Origin: Nocardiopsis sp. NRRL B-16309
GTDB taxonomy: Bacteria > Actinomycetota > Actinomycetes > Streptosporangiales > Streptosporangiaceae
Assembly: GCF_001279585.1 (NCBI RefSeq)
Contig: NZ_LGEC01000067.1
Coordinates: forward strand, 1 to 64,000
Reading direction: 5' to 3'
Length of the DNA: 64,000 nucleotides
Both the position numbers and the translations under genes were made by a program. How positions within the stretch are numbered: the stretch's first letter is position 1; each line of letters starts with the position of its first letter. This document shows positions 16,888-27,003 of this stretch, piece after piece. A model generated the notes under the pieces. The model was not told where the DNA came from and made no database searches. It saw only the letters and a program-made list of their open reading frames with translations.

Positions 16888-17199
16888 GCGCGACCCGGGC
16901 GCCGACGGGGCTCCGGCAGGGTGCGCGGTCGGGGTCGCGAGCGGCGGTGATCCCCTCGGAGGGGTCGAAGGATTCCGCGCCGGAGGTGCCCGGGGAACAA
17001 CAGGGCGGGTCGCCGTCGTTGCCATCATGACGGTTCCGGTGCCCGGTCCCGAGCGGTGCGTCCGCCCGGTAGGGGAGGTGTACCGTCGAATATCCCGGCG
17101 TCATCGCGGGGAGCACGTGTCCGTTAGGTCCTGCTTCGGAAAGTCCTCTGGGGCGGACAGCCTGGTCAGGAGGGACGGACCCGACAGGGTTCCGCTCAC
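16888..17199. other. ftsH upstream region
   Basis: A 312-bp non-coding stretch that should contain the ftsH promoter. No gene is seen. The lower-GC part near 17085-17160 is the likeliest promoter region, but no box pair stands out. Confidence 0.4.
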
Positions 17200-19286
<2,087 letters not shown>

Positions 19287-19290
<4 letters not shown>

Positions 19291-19886
19291 CCGCCACGGA
19301 GGGGCTGGAGCCCAGACCCGTCGACCGGGAGCGCATCGAGCGCGCCGTGCGCGAGATCCTCATCGCGATCGGGGAGGACCCCGAGCGCGACGGCCTGGTC
19401 AAGACGCCCGAGCGCGTCGCCCGCGCCTACGAGGAGCAGTTCTCCGGGCTGGGCCAGAAGCCGGGTGACGTGCTCACCACGGTCTTCGAGGCCGGGCACG
19501 AGGAGATGATCCTGGTCAAGGACATCGAGCTGTACTCCACGTGCGAGCACCACCTGGTGCCGTTCTACGGAGTCGCGCACGTGGGCTACATCCCGGCTGC
19601 CGACGGCCGCATCACAGGTCTGAGCAAGCTCGCCCGGCTGGTCGACGTGTACGCGCGCCGGCCCCAGGTGCAGGAGCGGCTCACCGGCCAGGTGGCCGAC
19701 GCCATCATGGACCACCTCCAGCCGCGCGGTGTCATCGTCGTGGTGGAGGCCGAGCACCTGTGCATGACCATGCGCGGCGTCCGCAAGCCCGGCGCCAAGA
19801 CGGTGACGTCCGCCGTCCGCGGCATCTTCCGCGGCAGCGACCGCACCCGGGCCGAGGCGATGAGCCTCATCCTCGACCGCCGCTGA
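19287..19886 (+). CDS. folE: GTP cyclohydrolase I
   Basis: First enzyme of pterin and folate synthesis, converting GTP to dihydroneopterin triphosphate. The catalytic zinc region STCEHHLVPFYGVAHVGY and the later HLCMTMRGVRKPGA (third zinc Cys) are intact; 199 residues is normal. GTG 19287 overlaps the ftsH stop by four bases, so translation is coupled. It opens the fol block folE-folP-NTF2-folB-folK. Confidence 0.97.
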
Positions 19887-19896
19887 TCCCGGCCTC

Positions 19897-19932
19897 GACC
19901 CCCTGGGAGGAACCACTCCTCCCCAGGGGGTC
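19897..19932 (+). terminator. hairpin after folE
   Basis: GACCCCCTGGG-AGGA pairs with TCCTCCCCAGGGGGTC, a 15-bp stem with one bulged base, 10 bases after the folE stop. It may attenuate rather than fully end transcription, because folP follows on the same strand. Confidence 0.7.
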
Positions 19933-20008
19933 CCGTGTGTCCGGAGCCGTGCCAATCGCCCGGCCGCACTCCGAGCCCGCGAGCGCGCAAACGAATAGGG
20001 TGATCCTT

Positions 20009-20914
20009 ATGGGGCCGAAACAGACAGTTCCGGGCCTGCCCGACCGCGGGCGGTGCCTGGTCATGGGGGTCGTCAACGTCACCCCCGACTCCTTCTCCGA
20101 CGGCGGCGCGTGGTTCGACGCCGACCGGGCGGTCGAACACGGCCTGCGCCTGGTGGAGGAGGGAGCGGACATCGTCGACGTCGGCGGCGAGTCCACGCGC
20201 CCCGGAGCACAGCGGGTGTCCGCCGCCGAGGAGCTGCGCCGGGTCGAACCGGTCGTGCGCGAGCTCGCCGCCAGGGGCGTCCACGTCAGTGTCGACACCA
20301 TGCGCGCGGAGGTCGCCGAGCGCGCCGTCGGGGCGGGCGCGGTCCTCGTCAACGACGTCAGCGGCGGTCTGGCCGACCCCGCCATGGCCCGACTCGTGGC
20401 CTCTTCCGGCGTTGCCTACGTGTTGATGCACTGGCGCGGGCATAGTCATGACATGCAGAGCCGTGCCGTGTACACGGATGTCGTCCAGGAGGTCCTCGAT
20501 GAGCTCCGCGATCGTATGGAGGCCATGATCAGTGCAGGTGTCGACCCGGGTCAGATCGTCCTGGACCCGGGACTGGGATTCTCGAAACGCCCTGAGCAGG
20601 CACACAACTGGGCGATACTCCACCAGCTGGAACGCTTCCACACACTGGGGCGCCCCGTACTGGTGGCCGGTTCACGCAAGCGCTTCCTGAGCCGGCTGCT
20701 GGGGGACGCCAAGGACCACGACCGCCCCTTCACCGAGTGCGACGCCGCCACGGCGGCGGTCTCCACCCTCGCCGCCGACCGCGGCGCCTGGTGCGTGCGC
20801 GTGCACGACGTGCGCTCCAGCGCCGACGCCGTCCGCGTGGCCTCGGCCTGGTCCGACGGCGGTGCCCGACTCGACCGGGGCCGGGGCGGGCCCATGGACC
20901 GGGGCGGCCTGTGA
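20009..20914 (+). CDS. folP: dihydropteroate synthase
   Basis: Condenses 6-hydroxymethyl-dihydropterin pyrophosphate with p-aminobenzoate; the target of sulfonamides. Signatures are MGVVNVTPDSFSDGG near the N-terminus, IVDVGGESTRPGA, VNDVSGG and the C-terminal AGSRKRFL. Length is 301. ATG 20009 has AGGG nine bases upstream. The C-terminal ~15 residues (RLDRGRGGPMDRGGL) are a short Gly/Arg tail. Its TGA overlaps the next gene's GTG. Confidence 0.95.
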   Translation: MGPKQTVPGLPDRGRCLVMGVVNVTPDSFSDGGAWFDADRAVEHGLRLVEEGADIVDVGGESTRPGAQRVSAAEELRRVEPVVRELAARGVHVSVDTMRAEVAERAVGAGAVLVNDVSGGLADPAMARLVASSGVAYVLMHWRGHSHDMQSRAVYTDVVQEVLDELRDRMEAMISAGVDPGQIVLDPGLGFSKRPEQAHNWAILHQLERFHTLGRPVLVAGSRKRFLSRLLGDAKDHDRPFTECDAATAAVSTLAADRGAWCVRVHDVRSSADAVRVASAWSDGGARLDRGRGGPMDRGGL

Positions 20915-21354
20915 AGTCGCGCCAGGAGGTCATGGAGCGCGTGGCCGAGGCCAACGCGCAGTTCTACAGCGCCATCGAGAACGGCGACATCGACCTGATG
21001 CGCAGCGTCTGGGCCGAGGAGCACGAGGCGCCGGACCTGGTGTGCGTCAACCCCGGCTGGCCCCTGCTGCGCGGGCGGACCGAGATCATGCGCGCGTGGT
21101 CGCTGATCATGGCCAACGTCACCTACATCCAGTACGTGCTCACCGAGACCCACATCGGGGTCGGCGGCGACGTCGCCATGGTGACGTGCGAGGAGAACGT
21201 GCTGACCGCCGAGGACGGCAGCCCCGGGTTCGTGGCGGGCGGGCAGGTGGTCACCACCAACCTGTTCATCGCGACCGACGTGGGCTGGCGGCTGTGGTCG
21301 CACCACGCCTCGCCGGTGCTCATGGAGGACGACGATGGGGAGGACGAGGAGTGA
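20911..21354 (+). CDS. NTF2/SnoaL-like fold protein in the folate operon
   Basis: A 147-residue protein of the nuclear transport factor 2-like (SnoaL_3) type. Features are the helical start VAEANAQFYSAIENGDIDLM, the typical WAEEHE and VCVNPGWPLLRGRTEIM, and alternating strands ending in GWRLWSHHASP. Related proteins are enzymes, immunity proteins or binding proteins, so fold alone does not give function. It overlaps both neighbours by one to four bases and sits between folP and folB, which suggests a link to pterin metabolism. GTG 20911 chosen; ATG 20932 has AGGAGG too close. Confidence 0.8.
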   Translation: MKSRQEVMERVAEANAQFYSAIENGDIDLMRSVWAEEHEAPDLVCVNPGWPLLRGRTEIMRAWSLIMANVTYIQYVLTETHIGVGGDVAMVTCEENVLTAEDGSPGFVAGGQVVTTNLFIATDVGWRLWSHHASPVLMEDDDGEDEE

Positions 21355-21725
21355 TGCGCGACCGCATCACGCTCCGCGGCCTCCGTGCGCGCGGCCACCA
21401 CGGCGTCTTCGACTTCGAACGGCGCGAGGGCCAGGACTTCGTGGTCGACGCGGTGCTCCACCTGGACACCGCGCCGGCCGCGGCCTCCGACGACGTCGGC
21501 GACACGGTGCACTACGGCGTGCTCGCCGACCGCCTGGTACGGATCGTCACGGGCGAGCCGGTGAACCTCATCGAGACGCTGGCGGAGCGCCTGGCCGCGG
21601 AGTGCATGGCCGAGTCCCTGGTGGAGGGTGTGGAGCTGACGGTGCACAAGCCGTCGGCGCCCATCGAGCACGAGTTCGAGGACGTGGCGGTCACGGTCAG
21701 GCGCGGGACGAGGCCGCCGTGGTGA
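21354..21725 (+). CDS. folB: dihydroneopterin aldolase
   Basis: Cleaves dihydroneopterin to 6-hydroxymethyl-dihydropterin and glycolaldehyde. The protein (123 residues) has LRGLRARGHHGVFDFERREGQ near the start, with the usual GxxGVxxxE pattern, then DTVHYGVLADRL, LIETLAERLA and the C-terminal VTVHKPSAPIEHEFEDVAV. ATG 21354 overlaps the preceding TGA by one base; a GTG one codon earlier is possible. Confidence 0.95.
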   Translation: MRDRITLRGLRARGHHGVFDFERREGQDFVVDAVLHLDTAPAAASDDVGDTVHYGVLADRLVRIVTGEPVNLIETLAERLAAECMAESLVEGVELTVHKPSAPIEHEFEDVAVTVRRGTRPPW

Positions 21726-22246
21726 CGCGCGCGGTGCTCGCCCTGGGGTCGAACCTGGGCGACCGGAGGGCCACGCTGCAGGGCGCGGTCGACACGCTCC
21801 TCGCCGGGGAGCCGTCCCCGGTGGCGGTGTCGCCCGTGTACGAGACCGCGCCGGTGGGCGGGCCCGAGCAGGGGGCCTACCTCAACGCGGTCCTGGTCGT
21901 GGACACCGGCGAGGGCCCGCTGGAGCTGCTCCGGCGGGCCCAGGCGGCCGAACGCGACTTCGACCGGGTGCGGGAGGTCCGGTGGGGCCCGCGCACGCTG
22001 GACGTGGACGTCATCGCGTTCGGGGACGTGCGCTCCGACGACCCCGAGCTGACCCTGCCGCATCCGCGCGCCCACCTGCGGGCGTTCGTCCTGCGGCCGT
22101 GGCTGGACGCCGACCCGGAAGCGGTGCTCCCGGGCCGGGGGGCGGTCGCGGACCTCCTCGCGGCCGTGGCGGCGGCCGACACGGCGGGGGAGCAGGTCCT
22201 GCGCCGCCGGGACGACCTGGCCCTACGGCTTTCCGAGGTGTCGTGA
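21722..22246 (+). CDS. folK: 6-hydroxymethyl-7,8-dihydropterin pyrophosphokinase
   Basis: Transfers pyrophosphate from ATP to the pterin alcohol, supplying the FolP substrate. LALGSNLGDRRATLQ, SPVYETAPVGGPEQGAYLNAV and the signature RWGPRTLDVDVIAFGD followed by LPHPRAHLRAFVLRPW are all present. Length is 174. GTG 21722 overlaps the folB stop. The TGA overlaps the next ATG. Confidence 0.96.
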   Translation: MTRAVLALGSNLGDRRATLQGAVDTLLAGEPSPVAVSPVYETAPVGGPEQGAYLNAVLVVDTGEGPLELLRRAQAAERDFDRVREVRWGPRTLDVDVIAFGDVRSDDPELTLPHPRAHLRAFVLRPWLDADPEAVLPGRGAVADLLAAVAAADTAGEQVLRRRDDLALRLSEVS

Positions 22247-22734
22247 TGGCGGGCGAGGACGAGCACAGGCTCCGGCCCACGGGGTGGCGCGTCCCGGCGG
22301 TGCTGATCGCCGCCGGGGCCCTGCTGGGCGTCCTGCTGACGAACTCGCTGCCGTTCCTTCCGGTGCTGCCGTGGTCGGGGATCCCGACGCTGCTGCTGCT
22401 CGCGCTGGCGGAGGGGTTCACGGCGGGCCGGACCCGCCGCCGCATCCAGAGGGTGCCGGGCACCGAGCCGATGGAGCCGCTGAGCGCGGCGAGGCTGCTC
22501 GCACTGGCCAAGGCCAGCGCGCTGTTCGCCTCGTTGACGGCGGGCTTCTTCCTGGGCATGGCGTTCGCGGTGTCGGACACGCTCGAACTGCCCTCGCCGC
22601 GCGAGGTGTTCTTCACCGCGCTCGGTACGGGCGTCGCGTCGGCCGCGCTGCTGGCGTCGGCGCTGTACCTGGAGTACGCGTGCCGGGTCCCCGAGGACGA
22701 GGACGATCCGGACGACCCGCGCGGGAGCGCGTGA
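22246..22734 (+). CDS. DUF3180 family membrane protein
   Basis: A 162-residue protein with four hydrophobic segments (VPAVLIAAGALLGVLLTN, PWSGIPTLLLLALAEGF, SALFASLTAGFFLGMAF, FFTALGTGVASAALLASAL) and an acidic C-terminal tail (EDEDDPDDPRG). The DUF3180 family is typically found directly after folK in actinobacteria; its role is unknown. ATG 22246 shares bases with the folK stop, so it belongs to the same operon. Confidence 0.85.
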   Translation: MAGEDEHRLRPTGWRVPAVLIAAGALLGVLLTNSLPFLPVLPWSGIPTLLLLALAEGFTAGRTRRRIQRVPGTEPMEPLSAARLLALAKASALFASLTAGFFLGMAFAVSDTLELPSPREVFFTALGTGVASAALLASALYLEYACRVPEDEDDPDDPRGSA

Positions 22735-22773
22735 GGGATGTCCGTCCTTGCGGGCTGATGGTTGACTGGCTCC

Positions 22774-23313
22774 GTGGACACCAGTGATCCGACTCCTTCG
22801 CCGCCCCCGCCGGACCGACCGCTGGATGCGGCGTTCGCCGCTCCTGCGGGGACGCCCTGGCAACGGGTGTCGCCCTCGCTGGCCTGGTACCGACGGCTGG
22901 TACTGGGCGTGCCGAGCCTGATCGCGGGCGCGGGCGGCGGCACCCTGCTGTTCCTGTGGGGACATCCCGTCCTGGCCACGGCGGTCGTCGTGGCGGCCCT
23001 GGCGGTCGCCGTGGTCGGCGGGGTGCTGGCCGGGCGCTTCCAGCGCACGTGGGGGTACGCCGAGGCCCCCGAGGAGCTGTACCTGACCTACGGGGTGCTC
23101 GTGCGCCAGCTCCTGGTCGTCCCCTACGGCCGGATGCAGGTCGTGGACGTGACGGCGGACCTGTTGGAGCAGGCGCTGGGGATCGCGACGGTCCGGGTGC
23201 GCACCGCGGCGAGCACCGCCGACACCCGGGTGGTCGGACTCGGCCTGACCGAGGCCGTGGAGCTGCGCGACCGACTCGCGTCGCGCAGCGAGAGCTTCTC
23301 GACGGGGTTGTAA
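22774..23313 (+). CDS. bacterial PH-domain (bPH2) membrane protein
   Basis: A 179-residue protein. A proline-rich start is followed by two membrane helices (about 45-90) and a C-terminal bacterial PH domain of the DUF304/YdbT type, with the family pattern YLTYGVLVRQLLVVPYGRMQ followed by VVDVTADLLEQALGIATVRV. These proteins usually occur as a pair with a larger multi-PH protein, as here. They are membrane proteins of unproven function. GTG 22774 is the likely start. Its TAA directly touches the next GTG. Confidence 0.82.
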   Translation: MDTSDPTPSPPPPDRPLDAAFAAPAGTPWQRVSPSLAWYRRLVLGVPSLIAGAGGGTLLFLWGHPVLATAVVVAALAVAVVGGVLAGRFQRTWGYAEAPEELYLTYGVLVRQLLVVPYGRMQVVDVTADLLEQALGIATVRVRTAASTADTRVVGLGLTEAVELRDRLASRSESFSTGL

Positions 23314-25617
23314 GTGCACTCATCCGCCCAGCCGCCGCATGACCGATCCGAGCCCGAGGGCTCGGAGGCGGAGCAGGTCCAGGAGCCGCGGGAGGCCGAC
23401 CGGCCCGGCGCCCCCGAGCCCGCCCAGCCGCCCGAGCAACAGCCACACCAGCAGCCGGATGGGCCTCAAGTGCCCCAGACGTCCCAGGCTGTGCAGGAGC
23501 AGCCGTCTGAGGGTCCCCAGCCGTCCGTGCAACAGTCGACTCGGCATTCCCATGCTCCCCAGGTGCCTCGGTCGCCGCATGACCGGGTCGAGCCCGAGCA
23601 GCCGCAGGAATCCCCGCAATTCCAGGGGCCCCAGGGGCAGGTGTCCCAGGGATCCCACGAGCCGCAGGCGCCCGAGACGCCCCGGGTGGCTCAGGGGCAG
23701 GCGCCCCAAGCGCCCGAGCAACCGCAGGCGACCCAGGAACCCCAGCATTCACAAAGGCCAGAGGTTTCGGGAGAGCAGCTGCCTGGAAATCCCCAGGCGC
23801 CGCAGGTGCCGGAGGCTGCCCAGGCATCCCAGGGGTCTCAGCAGTCCCAGGTACCCCCGGTTTCACAAGGGCAGCCACCGCAGAGAGCCGGGGCTCCTCG
23901 GGGGCCGCAGGAACATCAGCGGTCACAGGCGGCTCAGGGGCAGGGGTTTCAGCGTCCTCCAGTGCCCCCGGGGCCTCAGGCGGCTCAGGGGCAGCCGTCC
24001 GGGGCCCCTCACGGGCCCGGGGAAGCCGCGTGGGCTCAGGGGGCGCCGCGGGCAGTCGGACACCCCTGGGCCGCTCCCGGCGGCGCGGGGCGGCCTCCGG
24101 GGCCTCCACCTGCGCCCGGCCACCGGCCGCCACCCGGGCCCCCTCCGACGCCGGGACCCGTGGGACCGCAGGCGCCCCCCGGCTCCTATCCGCCCCCGTC
24201 GGCCCCCTTCGGCCAGGGGCCGGTCCTGCTGCCGCCGAACGTCGGGTGGCGCCCGCCGCCGGTCCGGCGGGCCAGGCCCGAGGACGACGTCACCCGGGGC
24301 GAGTTCCGGTCGCACTGGTCCATCGTTCCGGCGCAGGTGGTCGCCGTGACCCTGGCGTTCGCGGCCCTCATCGGACCGATCCTCACCACCTTCGGCTTCG
24401 CCTGGGTGGCGATGATGACCGTGGCCGTGGTCTTCGGATCGCTCGCCCACGCCCTGCCCTCGTGGTGGTACGGCACGTTCGGCCTGCGCGAGGACCACCT
24501 GGTCGTGCACAGCGGCCTGGCCATGCGCAGCTCCCGGGAGATCCCGCTGAGCCGCCTCCAGGCGGTGGACGTGGTCCGGCCGCTGCTCATGCAGGTGTTC
24601 GGGATGGCCGAACTGCGCATCGAACTCGCGGGCGGCGACCACAGCGCCATCCGGCTGCGCTGCCTGCGCCGGAGCCTGGCGGAGCGGCTGCGCACGGCCG
24701 TGCTCGCGCACGCCGCCGGCCTGCCGGGACGCTCGCCCGAGGCCCCCGAGTGGCCCTTCTACCGCCTGCCCTTCCCGCTGCTGCTCGGCGCGCTGACCTT
24801 CCGCGTGCCGATCCTGCTGTCGTTCGTCGCCCTGCTCATGCTCCTCACCGCCGGGATCGTGTTCGTCGAACCCGGAGTGGCGGCCGCGCTCATCCCGCTG
24901 GTGCTGGGCCTGCTCCGGTACTACTGGGGGCCGCTGGCGCGCTACACGGACTACTACGCCTCGCTCTCGTCCGACGGACTGCGGCTGCGGTACGGCATGT
25001 TCCAGCGCCGCATGCAGACGGTCCCGCCCGGCCGGGTGCAGGCCGTGCGCGTGGTCGAGCCCCTGTTGTGGCGGGCGCTGGGCGTGGCCCGCGTCGAGGC
25101 CAACGTGGCCGGGTACGCGGGCGAGCGCCAGGGCGAGTCCGCCACCCTGCTGCCGGTCGCCCCCCGGCGGCTGGCCTTCACCCTGGTGAACGAACTCTTC
25201 CCGGACAGCGACGCGGCCCGCGTCCCCCTGGTCCCCAACCGCGAGCGAGGGGGCTCCCTGGTGGGGGTGGACGAGCACCTGTTCGTCAGCACGCGCGGGG
25301 CGTTCTGCCGGATCACCGAGATCGTGCCCGTGGAGCGCGTCCAGACCCTGCGGATCACCGCGGGCCCGCTGGAACGCCTCACCGGACGCGTGTCGGTGGA
25401 CGTCGACACCCCTCCCGGGCCGGTGCGCGCGCACGCGGCCCTCCGGGAGGCGTCCGAGGGGCGCGGACTCCTGGACGCGCTCGTGGCCCACGGGCGGCGT
25501 GCCCGGGTGCCCGAGGCGGGCACGGAGCGCTGGGCGACCCGGTCGACGCAGGCGGGTCCGAGCGACCGCGCACCCGACGCGTCCGGAACCGGGGAATCAC
25601 CCGGGAGTCATTTGTGA
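23314..25617 (+). CDS. large bPH2-domain membrane protein with Pro/Gln-rich N-terminal tail
   Basis: 767 residues. The first ~310 are low-complexity Pro/Gln/Ser/Gly (APEQPQATQEPQHSQ, PQVPEAAQASQGSQQSQ), probably disordered and cytoplasmic. The remaining ~450 are the conserved YdbT-like part: paired membrane helices at ~345-375 and ~490-545, with PH domains after them (REIPLSRLQAVDVVRPLLMQV, then RRMQTVPPGRVQAVRVVEPL, then EIVPVERVQTLRITAG). It starts one base after the smaller bPH2 gene ends, so the two are one unit. Most relatives have a far shorter N-terminal tail. Confidence 0.82.
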   Translation: MHSSAQPPHDRSEPEGSEAEQVQEPREADRPGAPEPAQPPEQQPHQQPDGPQVPQTSQAVQEQPSEGPQPSVQQSTRHSHAPQVPRSPHDRVEPEQPQESPQFQGPQGQVSQGSHEPQAPETPRVAQGQAPQAPEQPQATQEPQHSQRPEVSGEQLPGNPQAPQVPEAAQASQGSQQSQVPPVSQGQPPQRAGAPRGPQEHQRSQAAQGQGFQRPPVPPGPQAAQGQPSGAPHGPGEAAWAQGAPRAVGHPWAAPGGAGRPPGPPPAPGHRPPPGPPPTPGPVGPQAPPGSYPPPSAPFGQGPVLLPPNVGWRPPPVRRARPEDDVTRGEFRSHWSIVPAQVVAVTLAFAALIGPILTTFGFAWVAMMTVAVVFGSLAHALPSWWYGTFGLREDHLVVHSGLAMRSSREIPLSRLQAVDVVRPLLMQVFGMAELRIELAGGDHSAIRLRCLRRSLAERLRTAVLAHAAGLPGRSPEAPEWPFYRLPFPLLLGALTFRVPILLSFVALLMLLTAGIVFVEPGVAAALIPLVLGLLRYYWGPLARYTDYYASLSSDGLRLRYGMFQRRMQTVPPGRVQAVRVVEPLLWRALGVARVEANVAGYAGERQGESATLLPVAPRRLAFTLVNELFPDSDAARVPLVPNRERGGSLVGVDEHLFVSTRGAFCRITEIVPVERVQTLRITAGPLERLTGRVSVDVDTPPGPVRAHAALREASEGRGLLDALVAHGRRARVPEAGTERWATRSTQAGPSDRAPDASGTGESPGSHL

Positions 25618-25768
25618 TCTGAGTCACATAGTGCGGCCCCTGTGGCTGATGTTGCTGTCGCCATGTCCGACATGTCTGCTCACTGAGTGTGGTTCTTCCA
25701 GTTCACAGGTACAAACTTCTTGCGTGTTCCGGTCACGCACGGCGAGTGAGTATGGCTAAATAGTGACT

Positions 25769-25785
25769 GAACACGGTGAGTGTTC
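25769..25785 (+). promoter_or_regulatory. dyad upstream of the first chaplin-like gene
   Basis: Perfect inverted repeat GAACAC-N5-GTGTTC, 73 bases before the chaplin ATG and next to AT-richer sequence (TATGGCTAAATAG). It could be an operator for a developmental regulator; the factor is unknown. Confidence 0.4.
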
Positions 25786-25857
25786 GTAGTCATACACTTC
25801 GTCAACGTTATCGACCGGTTGGTGCCCCACCGCCGACCGGTTCTACAGGAGAAATTC

Positions 25858-26100
25858 ATGCTGAAGAAGGCTCTCGCCGCCAGTGCCATCACCGCCGCCG
25901 CTGCCAGCGTCCTGTTCACCGGCGCTCCCGCCATGGCGAACAGCAACGTGTTCACGTCCGGCAACGGCTCGATCCTGGGCGGCAACCAGCTCGTCGCGGA
26001 CTTCGACGTGCCCGTGAACATCTGCGGCAACGCGATCGCCGTCCTCGGCGTGGCCGGCGCGAACTGCACGGACTCCGGCGCGACCGTCAAGAACTGGTAG
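25858..26100 (+). CDS. chaplin-like secreted surface protein 1
   Basis: An 80-residue precursor with an N-terminal signal peptide (LKKALAASAITAAAASVLFT, cleavage after AMA). The mature part of ~53 residues follows the chaplin pattern: SGNGSILGGNQLVADF, then DVPVNICGNAIAVLGV, with two Cys (VNIC and GANC) that would form the intramolecular disulfide. Chaplins assemble into amyloid-like films that make aerial hyphae and spores hydrophobic. It is of the short type, with no LPxTG sorting signal. ATG 25858 has AGGAG seven bases upstream. Confidence 0.78.
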   Translation: MLKKALAASAITAAAASVLFTGAPAMANSNVFTSGNGSILGGNQLVADFDVPVNICGNAIAVLGVAGANCTDSGATVKNW

Positions 26101-26233
26101 TGCTCCGGGTCCGTAGCCGACGGACCGCAGCGCGCATCAGCACGCGGTGAGCGTGCGGCCCGAGCGGGCGGGGGTGTCCAGCCGGAGACGTCCCGGCTGA
26201 TCCGTCCGTGCGGCCCCACGAACTCTCCGCGCC

Positions 26234-26263
26234 GGCGCCATCCCGTGACGACGGGGTGGCGCC
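26234..26263 (+). terminator. hairpin after chaplin-like gene 1
   Basis: GGCGCCATCCCGT pairs with ACGGGGTGGCGCC (13 bp, one G-T pair) around loop GACG. It lies 133 bases after the stop. Confidence 0.65.
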
Positions 26264-26594
26264 TCTTCGTGTGTCCGGGCCGGTGCCGCCCGCGCCGAAT
26301 CCGGACCCGCTCCACACGGCCGACCGCAATCCGCATTGGTGTGCGGCTGGAACGCCGACGACCCCGTGACTCTGCGCGCACACCGCGCCGCCGGTCTGGA
26401 ACCTTTGTCCCGATCGACCCCGGGACGTGGAGTCACACATAGTGACATCTTTGGGCCTAGTTGTGATCAGTGCAGTTCAAGAGGGGTGAACGGGGCGTCT
26501 TCGCGGGTAACTTCTTCACCAGCGCCCCCGGGTGCCCCCGAAGAATCACCCACGTCCGGACGGCCCCCCGTCCGAACACCGAAGGAGACACGTA
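26264..26594. other. upstream region of chaplin-like gene 2 with a TCAC/GTGA dyad
   Basis: No gene is seen. GTCAC-ACATA-GTGAC at 26432-26446 is a perfect 5-bp dyad. The related word GAGTCACATAGTG occurs at 25621-25633, upstream of the first chaplin gene. A shared regulator is possible. TCAC/GTGA halves recall BldD-type sites, but spacing and sequence do not clearly match. Confidence 0.4.
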
Positions 26595-26837
26595 GTGCTG
26601 AAGAAGACGTTCGCCACCGGCGCCGTGGTCCTGGCCTCCACCGGGATCCTCCTCACCGCGGCCCCCGCGGCGGCGTACGCCCACGCCTGGACCTCCGGCC
26701 ACGGGTCCAACGTCGGCGGCAACATCGCCTACATCAACGGCATCGAGAACTCCAACGCCGGCTGCGGCAACTCCAACGCCGTCCTCGGCCAGACTCTCGC
26801 CTCCTGCTACAACTCCGGGGTGATCGTGCAGAACTGA
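26595..26837 (+). CDS. chaplin-like secreted surface protein 2 (divergent)
   Basis: Also 80 residues, with a signal peptide (LKKTFATGAVVLASTGILLT, cleavage near AYA). The mature part keeps the chaplin layout (SGHGSNVGGNIAYINGI, then CGNSNAVLGQTLASC) with two Cys, but the hydrophobic VPVN core is replaced by the polar ENSNAG. It may therefore be less surface active, or belong to a chaplin-related group. GTG 26595 has AAGGAG upstream. It is unusually rich in Asn. Confidence 0.6.
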   Translation: MLKKTFATGAVVLASTGILLTAAPAAAYAHAWTSGHGSNVGGNIAYINGIENSNAGCGNSNAVLGQTLASCYNSGVIVQN

Positions 26838-26868
26838 CCGGGCCCTCCCCGCGCGCGGGAGGACCGGA

Positions 26869-26899
26869 GTGGGGGCGGGTACGCGGTACCCGCCCCCAC
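26869..26899 (+). terminator. terminator after chaplin-like gene 2
   Basis: Perfect 14-bp stem GTGGGGGCGGGTAC/GTACCCGCCCCCAC with a 3-base loop. Confidence 0.8.
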
Positions 26900-27003
26900 A
26901 CGCGTCCCTGGGACACAGGTCACCGGCCCGGGAGGGCTATCGTGTGCTCAGGCGTCACGGTGCGGGAGAACCGGACGCACGGACACGAGGGGGCACCACA
27001 CAT

